From Syntrophobacteraceae bacterium (lineage in GTDB: Bacteria; Desulfobacterota; Syntrophobacteria; Syntrophobacterales; Syntrophobacteraceae), in assembly GCA_003165235.1 (NCBI GenBank), contig PLSV01000136.1:1-47944 (forward strand): DNA of 47,944 nt, in the 5' to 3' direction. The notes under the pieces are model-generated. The model was not told where the DNA came from and searched no databases. It saw only the letters and a program-made list of their open reading frames with translations. This document shows positions 17,645-25,508 of the stretch, piece after piece; within the stretch, counting starts at the first letter, position 1; every line of letters starts with the position of its first letter. The position numbers were made by a program, and so were the translations under genes.

Positions 17645-19330
17645 TCACCCCCGAGTCAGTTGGCGGTATTTGATCCTGTGCGGCTGGTCGGCTGCGGCGC
17701 CGATGCGGGACCTCCTGTCGGCCTCATACTCCGAGTAGTTTCCGTCAAACCAGACGACATCGCTGTCGCCCTCGAAGGCGATTATGTGAGTCGCGATCCT
17801 GTCGAGAAACCACCTGTCGTGACTTATCACTACCACGCACCCCGCGAAATTCTCGAGAGCGTGTTCCAGCGCGCGCATGGTGTTGACGTCGAGGTCATTT
17901 GTAGGCTCGTCCAACAGAATTACATTGGCGCCCTGTTTCAGAACTCTCGCCAGGTGAACCCTGTTGCGCTCGCCTCCCGCGAGCAGACCGACTTTCTTTT
18001 GCTGATCTGTCCCCGAAAAATTGAACCGTGCGACATAAGCGCGCGAGTTGACGGACAGGCTTCCGAGTTCGATGATATCCCTGCCCTCTGAGATAGTCTC
18101 CCAGATGGTCTTTTCGGGCTCCAGCGTCTCCCGGTTCTGATCCACATAGGCCAGCTTCACTGTATCGCCGAGTTTGATCGCGCCAGAATCGGGCTTTTCC
18201 AGGCCGGTTATCATTCGGAAAAGGGTGGTCTTGCCAGCGCCGTTCGCCCCTATTACCCCGATGATGCCACCGGGGGGCAGGGCAAACGAAAAGCCTTCCA
18301 TCAGAAGGTTTTCTCCGTACGCCTTGCTCAGGTTATCGGCCTCAATAACAACATCTCCGAGCCTCGGGCCAGGTGGGATGTATAACTCGAGCTCCCTTGC
18401 CTGCTTTTCATGGTCCTGACGAAGGAGCGATTCATAAGCCTTTATACGGGCCTTTGATTTCGCATGCCGCCCCTTGGGCGACATCCTGATCCATTCCAGC
18501 TCACGCTCCAATGTCCTCTGCCGTTCGGTTTCGCCCTTTGTTTCCTGCTTCAGCCTGGCGCTCTTCTGTTCAAGCCAGGACGAGTAGTTGCCCTGCCATG
18601 GAATCCCCTGCCCTCTGTCAAGCTCCAGTATCCATCCGGCTACGTTATCGAGGAAATACCTGTCGTGAGTAACGGCTATCACGGTGCCGGGATAGCGTTG
18701 AAGATGGTGTTCGAGCCAGGCGACGGTTTGGGCGTCAAGGTGATTGGTAGGCTCATCGAGCAACAAAATGTCGGGCTGCTGGAGCAGGAGCCGGCAAAGG
18801 GCGACGCGCCTTCTCTCACCTCCTGAAAGCAGCTTGACCGAAGTATCTCCGGAAGGGCACCTAAGTGCGTCCATAGCCATCTCGAGCCTGGAGTCCAGGT
18901 CCCATGCGCTCATGGACTCGAGTTTTTCCTGCACCTCCGCCTGCCTGCCGATCAGTTTATCCATATCCTCATCGGACATGGGTTGGGCAAACCTCTCGTT
19001 AATGCGGTTGAACTCATTCAGCAGATCGACAGTCTCATGGACCCCCTGCTCGACTGTCTCACGCACGCTCATTGCATCGTCCAGTTGAGGCTCCTGTTCC
19101 AAAAAACCCACCGTATGGCCGGGCGCAATGACAGTCTTGCCGTTGAAATCCCCGTCCACCCCGGCCAGTATTCTCAAAAGCGAACTCTTGCCGGCGCCGT
19201 TCAGGCCAACCACCCCGATCTTTGCGCCGTAGAAAAAGGAAAGATAGATATCCTTCAGGATCGGTCGTTTGTTAATGAACTTGCTTACCCCAATCATGGA
19301 GTAAATGATTTTGTTCGGCTCAACACCCAT
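17645..19330 (-). CDS. ettA: Energy-dependent translational throttle protein (ABC-F)
   Basis: A 561-aa soluble ABC-F ATPase close to the 555 aa of E. coli EttA. There are two ATPase domains with Walker A GLNGAGKS and GANGAGKT, signatures LSGGERRR and LAGGERNR, and Walker B LLLDEPTNHLD / ILLDEPTNDLD. The first domain contains the EttA 'arm' insert (about 100-155), and a charged linker between the domains (about 255-320) fits the P-site tRNA-interaction motif. No membrane segments are present. EttA binds the ribosomal E site and couples translation start to the ATP/ADP ratio. It is the last gene of a possible minus-strand unit after the cytidylate-kinase-like gene. Confidence 0.93.
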   Translation of the reverse strand: MGVEPNKIIYSMIGVSKFINKRPILKDIYLSFFYGAKIGVVGLNGAGKSSLLRILAGVDGDFNGKTVIAPGHTVGFLEQEPQLDDAMSVRETVEQGVHETVDLLNEFNRINERFAQPMSDEDMDKLIGRQAEVQEKLESMSAWDLDSRLEMAMDALRCPSGDTSVKLLSGGERRRVALCRLLLQQPDILLLDEPTNHLDAQTVAWLEHHLQRYPGTVIAVTHDRYFLDNVAGWILELDRGQGIPWQGNYSSWLEQKSARLKQETKGETERQRTLERELEWIRMSPKGRHAKSKARIKAYESLLRQDHEKQARELELYIPPGPRLGDVVIEADNLSKAYGENLLMEGFSFALPPGGIIGVIGANGAGKTTLFRMITGLEKPDSGAIKLGDTVKLAYVDQNRETLEPEKTIWETISEGRDIIELGSLSVNSRAYVARFNFSGTDQQKKVGLLAGGERNRVHLARVLKQGANVILLDEPTNDLDVNTMRALEHALENFAGCVVVISHDRWFLDRIATHIIAFEGDSDVVWFDGNYSEYEADRRSRIGAAADQPHRIKYRQLTRG

Positions 19331-19400
19331 TTGGTCTCCGGAAATGTTAAATAATGTTCATTGGAAAAAATATTAAATCATTGCGGCGCCACTTTTCCGA

Positions 19401-20210
19401 TCAGTCACTCCATTCAACCAGGTGCGAAGACTTGATGTTTACCTCCTTAACACCGGGAATGCACGCGGTAATTCTTTCCATTTCCCGGACCAGATCAGGG
19501 TCCTTCATGATCTGGGCGCTGGCGCCAAGAGTAACCACGCCGTCGCGCGCAAATACCTGGATGTCGGGTTTGAGCTCGAGCAGGGTCGTCTTCACTTCGG
19601 ACGCCAGCACCAGGTCTTCGATTGCCTTCTGAGACTCAAAAGTCGTCTTGAAAGTTTCCAGTCCTGCCGTATGGCAGATCACTTCCGCCGCGTCATCCAC
19701 GGTCATTTTCCGTACCCGAATCACCAGATCGTACAAAATCGGATCGGAGGTGTCCATTCCGTATAGGTGCTGGCTCCATTTGATCCTTGCGAGATCATCC
19801 TTTTTGATCAGCCCCTGGGCGCTTTCATAAGAGATTTTCTCCCTGTCCATAACCTCTTGAATCCGGTTCTTCATGTCGGCGATAATCCTGACCTTGAGAA
19901 CGTGGGAGACGCCTCTGAGATAGAAATGCCCGGCCAAACCGTGATAGACCACATTGTCCCTCTTGAGGCACTTCAAAAGAGCGGCCTGAAAGTATGCGAT
20001 GAACTTCTCCTTGCCGTAGGAGAACCTTTCCAGAATGGAAGGAGCGTCATGTATTGCTTTCACAAGCTTGATTTCGGGGATGTTGAACTCTTTGGAAGCC
20101 TCCAGAACAACCTCGCGGGCGTAACACTTGTAGCCCAGCCTCTGAGCCACTTTTTCGGCTACTTCCTTGCCCTTGCTGTAGGAGCCTCTCGAAATAGTTA
20201 TAATCGCCAT
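19401..20210 (-). CDS. Cytidylate-kinase-like protein with C-terminal BON-like domain
   Basis: A 269-aa protein. The first ~190 residues match the cytidylate-kinase-like family (Cytidylate_kin2) beginning MAIITISRGSYSKGKEVAE, where the Gly/Lys-rich loop stands for a P-loop. The last ~75 residues (VLASEVKTTLLELKPDI, RDGVVTLGASAQI, ITACIPGVKEVNIKS) have the pattern of a BON domain, which binds membranes or other proteins. A shorter paralogue without that domain occurs at 44988-45650. The actual substrate is unknown; the family is often orphan in anaerobes. It lies between a two-component pair and ettA on the same strand (73 and 70 bases gaps), so co-transcription is possible. Confidence 0.8.
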   Translation of the reverse strand: MAIITISRGSYSKGKEVAEKVAQRLGYKCYAREVVLEASKEFNIPEIKLVKAIHDAPSILERFSYGKEKFIAYFQAALLKCLKRDNVVYHGLAGHFYLRGVSHVLKVRIIADMKNRIQEVMDREKISYESAQGLIKKDDLARIKWSQHLYGMDTSDPILYDLVIRVRKMTVDDAAEVICHTAGLETFKTTFESQKAIEDLVLASEVKTTLLELKPDIQVFARDGVVTLGASAQIMKDPDLVREMERITACIPGVKEVNIKSSHLVEWSD

Positions 20211-20283
20211 TTACGCCTGTCCTCCTTTAGTTGAGCCGGGCGGCTCAGCCGAGATTTCGTCCGCACGCCGCCCCGCAGTCTGA

Positions 20284-21633
20284 TTACTGGAGGTTGTACC
20301 TCTTTATTTTCCTCCAGAGCGATACTCTGTCTATGCTCAGAATTTCAGATGCCCGAGTCTTATTGTCATCCACCTGTTTGAGCACCCATAAAATGTAGTC
20401 CCGTTCATTTTCATCCAGGGTCAGAAACTCCTTCTGCGGGCGCCGCACCCTGAATGCGAGTTGCCGCAGATCAGGGGGCAGATGGCTGGGATCTATGGTA
20501 TGCCCGTTTGCGAGGATAACCGCCCTTTCAATGATGTTTTCGAGTTCCCTCACGTTCCCGGGATATTCATAAGAAAGAAGGATTTGGGCTGCTTCGTCCG
20601 AAATGCTCCCAACCTTCTTTCCCTGTAGCATTGCAAACTTCTGGAGAAAATGAAGACTCAGCAGAAGTATGTCGTCCTTGCGGTCCGCGAGCCGGGGCAC
20701 ATGAAGCGTTATCACGTTGAGCCGATAATAGAAATCCTGGCGAAAAGCCCCGCACTCGATCTCCTGCTTCAGGTTCTTGTTAGTCGCTGCAACAATCCTG
20801 ATGTCAACAGGTATTTCATCTACGCCTCCTACCCGCATCATCACTCGTTCCTGCAGCACCCGCAGCAGCTTCACCTGCATTGACAGAGGCATATCTCCGA
20901 TTTCATCCAGGAAAATAGTGCCCCCCTGGGCGGCTTCCAACAGACCCCGTTTTATGCTCTTTGCGCCGGTGAACGCCTCACGCTCGTGCCCGAACAGTTC
21001 GTTTGCAAGAAGCTCTTCGCTGAATGCACCGCAATTGATCGCAAGAAAACGTTTCTCGGCCCGAAGGCTCATGTTGTGAATGGTCCTGGCCACAAGCTCC
21101 TTGCCGGTCCCCGTTTCGCCAAGAATAAGAACACTTGAATCAGAAACGGCCACCTGCCCGATCAGCTTTCGCAGGGTATCCATATCAGGACCACTGCCGA
21201 TCAGCAACGAGCCCTTGCTCTGGTCGTGAACCCGCTGCCGCAGCTCTGTGACCTCCCTGCGAAGACCTCGCTTCTCAATGGCCTGTTTTACAAGGGCCCT
21301 GACTTCATCGATCTTGTAGGGTTTCGCGATATAGTAGTAGGCCCCTTTGCGCATAGCCTCCACTGCAGAAGAAACCGAAGCGTATCCCGTAATCACTATC
21401 ACCTCAATATTGGGGTAAAGCTCACGCGCGCGATCCAGCACCTGCAGGCCATCCACAGGCTGCATTCGGATGTCCGTCAACACCAGGTCGAACTCTTCCT
21501 TTTCGAGTTCCCCTATCGCGGCAAGCCCGTTACCGGCGCTTACCGTCTCATAGCCCTCCCTGCGCAGCACATGCTCGAGATTTTCACGGGCTATCGGTTC
21601 GTCATCGACTATCAGAATGCGGGCCCCAGCCAT
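20284..21633 (-). CDS. Sigma-54-dependent response regulator (NtrC family)
   Basis: 449 aa, the usual length. ATG 21633 is chosen because AAAGAGG precedes it and the receiver begins there; the frame extends upstream without family resemblance. The receiver has ILIVDDEP, phosphoacceptor Asp54 (VLTDIRMQPVDG), VITGYASV and KPY. The AAA+ domain has GETGTGKE, a sigma-54 loop written EAFTGA instead of GAFTGA, and TIFLDEIGD. The Fis-type HTH at the end reads DRVSLWRKIKRY. The changed first residue of the GAFTGA loop is unusual but not necessarily inactivating. It lies 13 bases after the histidine kinase and is surely its partner. Confidence 0.92.
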   Translation of the reverse strand: MAGARILIVDDEPIARENLEHVLRREGYETVSAGNGLAAIGELEKEEFDLVLTDIRMQPVDGLQVLDRARELYPNIEVIVITGYASVSSAVEAMRKGAYYYIAKPYKIDEVRALVKQAIEKRGLRREVTELRQRVHDQSKGSLLIGSGPDMDTLRKLIGQVAVSDSSVLILGETGTGKELVARTIHNMSLRAEKRFLAINCGAFSEELLANELFGHEREAFTGAKSIKRGLLEAAQGGTIFLDEIGDMPLSMQVKLLRVLQERVMMRVGGVDEIPVDIRIVAATNKNLKQEIECGAFRQDFYYRLNVITLHVPRLADRKDDILLLSLHFLQKFAMLQGKKVGSISDEAAQILLSYEYPGNVRELENIIERAVILANGHTIDPSHLPPDLRQLAFRVRRPQKEFLTLDENERDYILWVLKQVDDNKTRASEILSIDRVSLWRKIKRYNLQ

Positions 21634-21646
21634 CGAACCTCTTTTC

Positions 21647-23074
21647 TCAGCACTCCGTTTCGATCGGAAAGCGCATCGTAAATCTGGCGCCTTCCCTTTC
21701 CTTGCTGTCAACCGTTATCGAGCCACGATGCTTCTGGACTATCCCAAAGACTATCGACAACCCAAGGCCGGTCCCGGCGCCCACTTCCTTCGTGGTGAAA
21801 AATGGATCGAAAATCCTTCCAAGTTCTCCCTGCGGGATGCCTTTTCCGGTATCTTCAACGGTAACGAGCACCTGCTTTTCAGCCAAGTCGGCTCTTGCCT
21901 TGATGCTGATCCGCCCGGGAGGCTCTATGGCATGAACAGCGTTTTCAATAAGATTCAAAAAGACCTGCTGCATCCGTTGAGCATCAAGATTGAGTGAAAG
22001 GTCCCGGGGGACATCCAATAAAATTTCGACCCCTGGCGGGACATGACTGGAAATGAGTTTGACGGCTCGCTCCACCACCTGGAACAGGACTGTCGGGGCG
22101 AGGCGGAATTCCTTTATTCGTGAGAATTCCAGGAGACCTCGCACGATATCGCGGGCACGATGCACTTCGTGTTCGATATTGTTGAGCATCCGAAGAGAAA
22201 GCTGGGCGTCCGAGTTATCGAATTCCTCCAAAAGTATCTGGCAGGAGGTGGAAATATTGTTAAGGGGATTATTTAACTGGTGAGCTATCCCCGACGTCAA
22301 TGTCCCAAGGGAACTCAGTTTTTTTGCCTGGAGCAACTGGTCCTGCCGCTTCTCCAGCTCGGAAATCATCCGGTTAAACCCCTCGACTACACGCTGTGTC
22401 TCATCACGCGTATCGGAAACCTCAATCGGCGTGAAATCTCCTCCGGCAATTCGGTGCGTAGTTTTTTCGATATAGCGTAGCGGGCGAACGATTTTTCTGG
22501 AAATGACCGGGACCAGCAGACCGCCGCCTATTATCGTAACGCCCAGCGAGATCAGAAGCTGGGTCTTGAGTGAGTTTACGATATGAAGAATACGTTCGCG
22601 CTCGAAGGAGACCAACGTTTGGGACAGGTCCACCAGAGTCTTGCCATGATCCCGCAACCGGTCTTCAACCACGGACAAATCCGAACTGCTGTCATGACCC
22701 GGCGCCAATTGGTTCATCAGTTGTCGATAACCGCCAAGCTCCAGTTCGATTTGCTTGAGCAGGGGAGCGCCCTGAAGATCGTTGATCTCGGCGGTTGTCT
22801 TATCGAGCAGTTCCAAGCCAAGTTGGGTAAATCTGCGATTCTCGTTCAGGTCGTCACCGGAACCATACAGGAGAAAGTTCTTCTCGTACCGGCGGGCTTC
22901 AAGAATAAAATCTCGAAGATCATCTGCCGTCTCAACAAAATGCTGCTTTCGTTCCACTTCCCGAAGGTAACTATACGAAACCGTGCCGAAGGAGCCGGCG
23001 ATTATCAGCAGTAAAGTGAAACCGGCCATAACTTTCTGGCGGATGTTCAGACTTGTCGGAAATCTTATTGGCAT
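21647..23074 (-). CDS. Sensor histidine kinase (HAMP type)
   Basis: A 475-aa membrane kinase. An N-terminal membrane segment (about 12-33) is followed by a helical periplasmic sensor (about 34-170), which contains RRYEKNFLLYG, a pattern of four-helix or HBM-like sensor domains. The second membrane segment (about 172-193, ISLGVTIIGGGLLVPVI) leads into HAMP, then the phosphoacceptor His in SGIAHQLNNPLNNI. The ATPase domain has N-box LNLIENAVHAI and FFTTKEVGAGTGLGLS. No PAS domain is present. It is followed 13 bases later by its sigma-54 response regulator. The signal cannot be told from the sequence. Confidence 0.92.
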   Translation of the reverse strand: MPIRFPTSLNIRQKVMAGFTLLLIIAGSFGTVSYSYLREVERKQHFVETADDLRDFILEARRYEKNFLLYGSGDDLNENRRFTQLGLELLDKTTAEINDLQGAPLLKQIELELGGYRQLMNQLAPGHDSSSDLSVVEDRLRDHGKTLVDLSQTLVSFERERILHIVNSLKTQLLISLGVTIIGGGLLVPVISRKIVRPLRYIEKTTHRIAGGDFTPIEVSDTRDETQRVVEGFNRMISELEKRQDQLLQAKKLSSLGTLTSGIAHQLNNPLNNISTSCQILLEEFDNSDAQLSLRMLNNIEHEVHRARDIVRGLLEFSRIKEFRLAPTVLFQVVERAVKLISSHVPPGVEILLDVPRDLSLNLDAQRMQQVFLNLIENAVHAIEPPGRISIKARADLAEKQVLVTVEDTGKGIPQGELGRIFDPFFTTKEVGAGTGLGLSIVFGIVQKHRGSITVDSKEREGARFTMRFPIETEC

Positions 23075-23322
23075 CGGCGGCTCCGATGTGTTTTCTGGAT
23101 ATTATCTCTTTGCCCGCTAAGCACTGCAGGAGCATAATCGGTAAACTTACAGGCGGATCATGATCTTGCGTCCGAATGGGGAAGAATTACCGAACTTTAA
23201 CAAGCGGTGAGTATAGTCCAATTTTCATTCGCTGAGAAGCGTCCTGACACACCAGCGCGGCAGAATGCCCGGTGTGACTATTGTTTTTGGATTTTTGTTT
23301 CCCTGCGCTTACCCATCAAAAG

Positions 23323-23362
23323 GCTCTCCCCTTCTCTGAACGCTTACAGAGAAGGGGAGAGC
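23323..23362 (-). terminator. Perfect 16-bp hairpin in the gap before the TauE gene end
   Basis: GCTCTCCCCTTCTCTG and its exact complement enclose an 8-base loop, 46 bases after the stop of the TauE/SafE gene. On the minus strand CTTTTGATG follows, a weak T-run, so it is a plausible terminator; it could also be a dispersed repeat. The rest of the 333-base gap (23075-23407) holds no recognised gene. Confidence 0.5.
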
Positions 23363-23407
23363 GACGCCTTGAATACAGCAAGAATCAACTGGATAGCCCC
23401 ACGTGAT

Positions 23408-24472
23408 TCACCTGGCTTCAGCCAGGGCTTTTGGAATGTATGCCGACCTCCTTGCTCTCCACATGCTGGCCAGAATGATTATGGCCCCTATAAGCAGAGC
23501 AAGACACATTGAAATAAAGCTGATCGCGCCCAGCAGCGTTAGCGCACCCTGGCCTATTGAGATGACGTCGAGCTGATTCAGATAATTTGGGATTGCCAAT
23601 GCCCTGCTCACAGCAACTATGAGCATGATGATCCCCATAACGATTTTGATCATGTATTCCTTTACATAAGTGGTCCCGATTGCGCCAAGCTGAACACCCA
23701 AGAGCGACCCGGCAAGTATGATCAAGACCAGCCGAATGTCTACCATTCCATGCATCGCCCAGTTTATGGAGCCGCCCATACCCATAACGAAAGCGATCAC
23801 CAGCTCACTGGCGGAAGCTACGAGCCCCGAGACTCCAAGCATGTAAATCATACCGGGAACCCCTATGAAACCTCCAACCGCGATCGTGGCGGCGAGCAGG
23901 CCGGTCGCAAAACCGACCGGAAGCGTAAACCACAAGGAGATGCGGATGTTTGCCGTCTTAAAGGTAATCATTGGCGGAAGGTTGATGCTCTGGAGCTTCC
24001 TGGCAAGCAATGCAACTCTCTCTCTCCCACCCGATTTCGATATCTTCATGGCGTCGCGGAGAACATAGGCTCCGACAACCAGAAGCACCGCCACAAAAGA
24101 AAGGCTCACATAGAGGTCGGACCCTGCCTCTCCCCATCTTTGGAGTACTAATTGCTGGATTCGTATGCCCACCTGTACACCGACGCCCGCGCTCGCGGCC
24201 AGCACAAGACCAAGCTTCAAATCCACCTGGCCGTATTTGAAACGTTTGTACGCTCCTACAAGCGCTTTGGGGAATTTGTGGCACATGTTGCTCGCTACCG
24301 CTACAGTCCCCGGCACTCCCAGGCTCATCATGCCGGGAGTCAGAATGAAGGCGCCGCCCGAACCTATGAACCCGCTCACCAGACCGCCGATAAAGCCGAC
24401 CAGAAGAAGGAAAACCACATAAAGCAAATTGAGATCGATGAATTTGACTGCTTCAGTTCCTACGTCGTGCAT
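23408..24472 (-). CDS. TauE/SafE family sulfite/organic-anion exporter-like permease
   Basis: A 354-aa membrane protein. ATG 24472 is chosen for the strong ribosome site AGGAGG upstream; the frame continues upstream without family features. There are about eight hydrophobic segments in two related halves, each with the family's Gly-rich motif (GGLVSGFIGSGGAFILTPGM and GFATGLLAATIAVGGFIGVPGM). Family members export sulfite, sulfoacetate or other anions. It begins 11 bases after the UspA-like membrane protein and is surely co-transcribed with it. In a sulfur-metabolising anaerobe, sulfite or sulfonate transport is reasonable, but the substrate is not determined by the sequence. Confidence 0.88.
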   Translation of the reverse strand: MHDVGTEAVKFIDLNLLYVVFLLLVGFIGGLVSGFIGSGGAFILTPGMMSLGVPGTVAVASNMCHKFPKALVGAYKRFKYGQVDLKLGLVLAASAGVGVQVGIRIQQLVLQRWGEAGSDLYVSLSFVAVLLVVGAYVLRDAMKISKSGGRERVALLARKLQSINLPPMITFKTANIRISLWFTLPVGFATGLLAATIAVGGFIGVPGMIYMLGVSGLVASASELVIAFVMGMGGSINWAMHGMVDIRLVLIILAGSLLGVQLGAIGTTYVKEYMIKIVMGIIMLIVAVSRALAIPNYLNQLDVISIGQGALTLLGAISFISMCLALLIGAIIILASMWRARRSAYIPKALAEAR

Positions 24473-24483
24473 TTTGAATCCTC

Positions 24484-25254
24484 CTATAAGTCTACCCTGT
24501 GAAATGGATTGACGTAAGCATAGGCGCGAGGTCTTTTTCGCTGCTGTTTTCTCTTCTCGATGACCTTGTATTCCGTCTTTCGGACCTGATCCCTTTTGAG
24601 GGCCTCGATACCGAGAAGGGACCACAGATTGTGCGCGAATGTGCCGTACACAAACGAAATCGCCAGAACGGCAGCAATGGGGATAGCTGCGTACCAGCCG
24701 CCTCTGGAACAAATCTGCGTGACGGTGTCGGCATGTGTAAAGACAGCCGCATAACAGGCGGCGCTCGCTACACCATATCCAACCGTTCTTCCAATCGCCT
24801 TAGCTTTCGAGGATTCGCTCTTAGCAGGCATTGCATTTCCTCCTTTGTCGTTAAAAGCGGATAAGACACTCACTACCGGAACCGATATATTTCGGATATT
24901 CTCGCTGTTTGCCTCCGAATCAATTACTACGATCTCCACCCTCTTTATCTCGTGAATTGCGTCCTCAACTGCAAATTCAATATCCCCACTCCTGATCATG
25001 GCGCTGCAATGAATCCCGTCGCGAACAGCCCTGTCGCATAATTTTTTTGCCGATTCGGCGGTCCTGCTTTCGAAAGCCCTGCCTTCACACTGCGCATCAA
25101 CGCTCAGAGCCGCCAGTTCGTACCCGAGCCGCCCGGCAAGCTGCACGCAATGATTGATTACAGTCTCCGCGAAAACCCCGTTATTTGCCACGACAAGGAT
25201 CTTGCGACCGTTGTGCAGCGCGTTCTTACCATTTGTCCCGATTAAATCTGACAT
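24484..25254 (-). CDS. UspA-like domain fused to a two-helix membrane anchor
   Basis: A 256-aa protein. Residues 16-131 have the pattern of a universal-stress (Usp) fold: KILVVANNG, alternating helices, SGDIEFAVEDAIHEI, EIVVIDSE and ISVPVVSV. The ATP-binding GxxGxxxG(S/T) signature is not evident. After a Lys/Ser linker, two membrane segments (about 158-178 and 187-211) and a very basic tail (about 220-250) follow. It is transcribed just ahead of the TauE/SafE permease, so it probably regulates or assists that transporter. It starts 254 bases from the divergent receiver-Lon gene. Confidence 0.75.
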   Translation of the reverse strand: MSDLIGTNGKNALHNGRKILVVANNGVFAETVINHCVQLAGRLGYELAALSVDAQCEGRAFESRTAESAKKLCDRAVRDGIHCSAMIRSGDIEFAVEDAIHEIKRVEIVVIDSEANSENIRNISVPVVSVLSAFNDKGGNAMPAKSESSKAKAIGRTVGYGVASAACYAAVFTHADTVTQICSRGGWYAAIPIAAVLAISFVYGTFAHNLWSLLGIEALKRDQVRKTEYKVIEKRKQQRKRPRAYAYVNPFHRVDL

Positions 25255-25294
25255 TGTCTACTCACCTGAGCATGAATTTTTCAATCTTCTGTAG

Positions 25295-25309
25295 TCAAGA
25301 ATCGCGCCA
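25295..25309 (-). promoter_or_regulatory. Weak sigma-54 promoter candidate for the Usp-TauE pair
   Basis: Read on the minus strand, TGGCGC-N5-TTGA differs from TGGCAC-N5-TTGC in one base of each half, including the important C of the -12 element. It lies 41 bases upstream of the Usp-like start, and palindromes of enhancer type lie about 90-180 bases further upstream. Only suggestive. Confidence 0.25.
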
Positions 25310-25389
25310 TCTGGTAAAAATTAAACTAAATCGTTGCTAAATAAGGCTTGGGCTACTCCTTGCCGCCGGGGTTAAAGAACCTTAAGGTG

Positions 25390-25489
25390 TTGCAAAATGC
25401 AATAGCATCTGACTGAGTTGATGCTGCAGCACAAAATCAGCAATGTTCGATACTGCAACGCAGGGCTTAAGCGCGTTGCGAATTGCAAC
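25390..25489. promoter_or_regulatory. Cluster of TGC-armed palindromes between divergent genes
   Basis: Four short palindromes occur within 100 bases: TTGCAAAATGCAA (25390-25402), TGCTGCAGCA (25422-25431), CTGCAACGCAG (25453-25463) and GTTGCGAATTGCAAC (25475-25489). The centres of the first three are about 31 bases apart, close to three helical turns. They lie between the divergent Usp-like gene and the receiver-Lon gene. The TTGCA/TGCAA form is typical of enhancer sites bound by sigma-54 activators. Confidence 0.45.
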
Positions 25490-25508
25490 ATGAAGCATAA
25501 GGCAGAGT

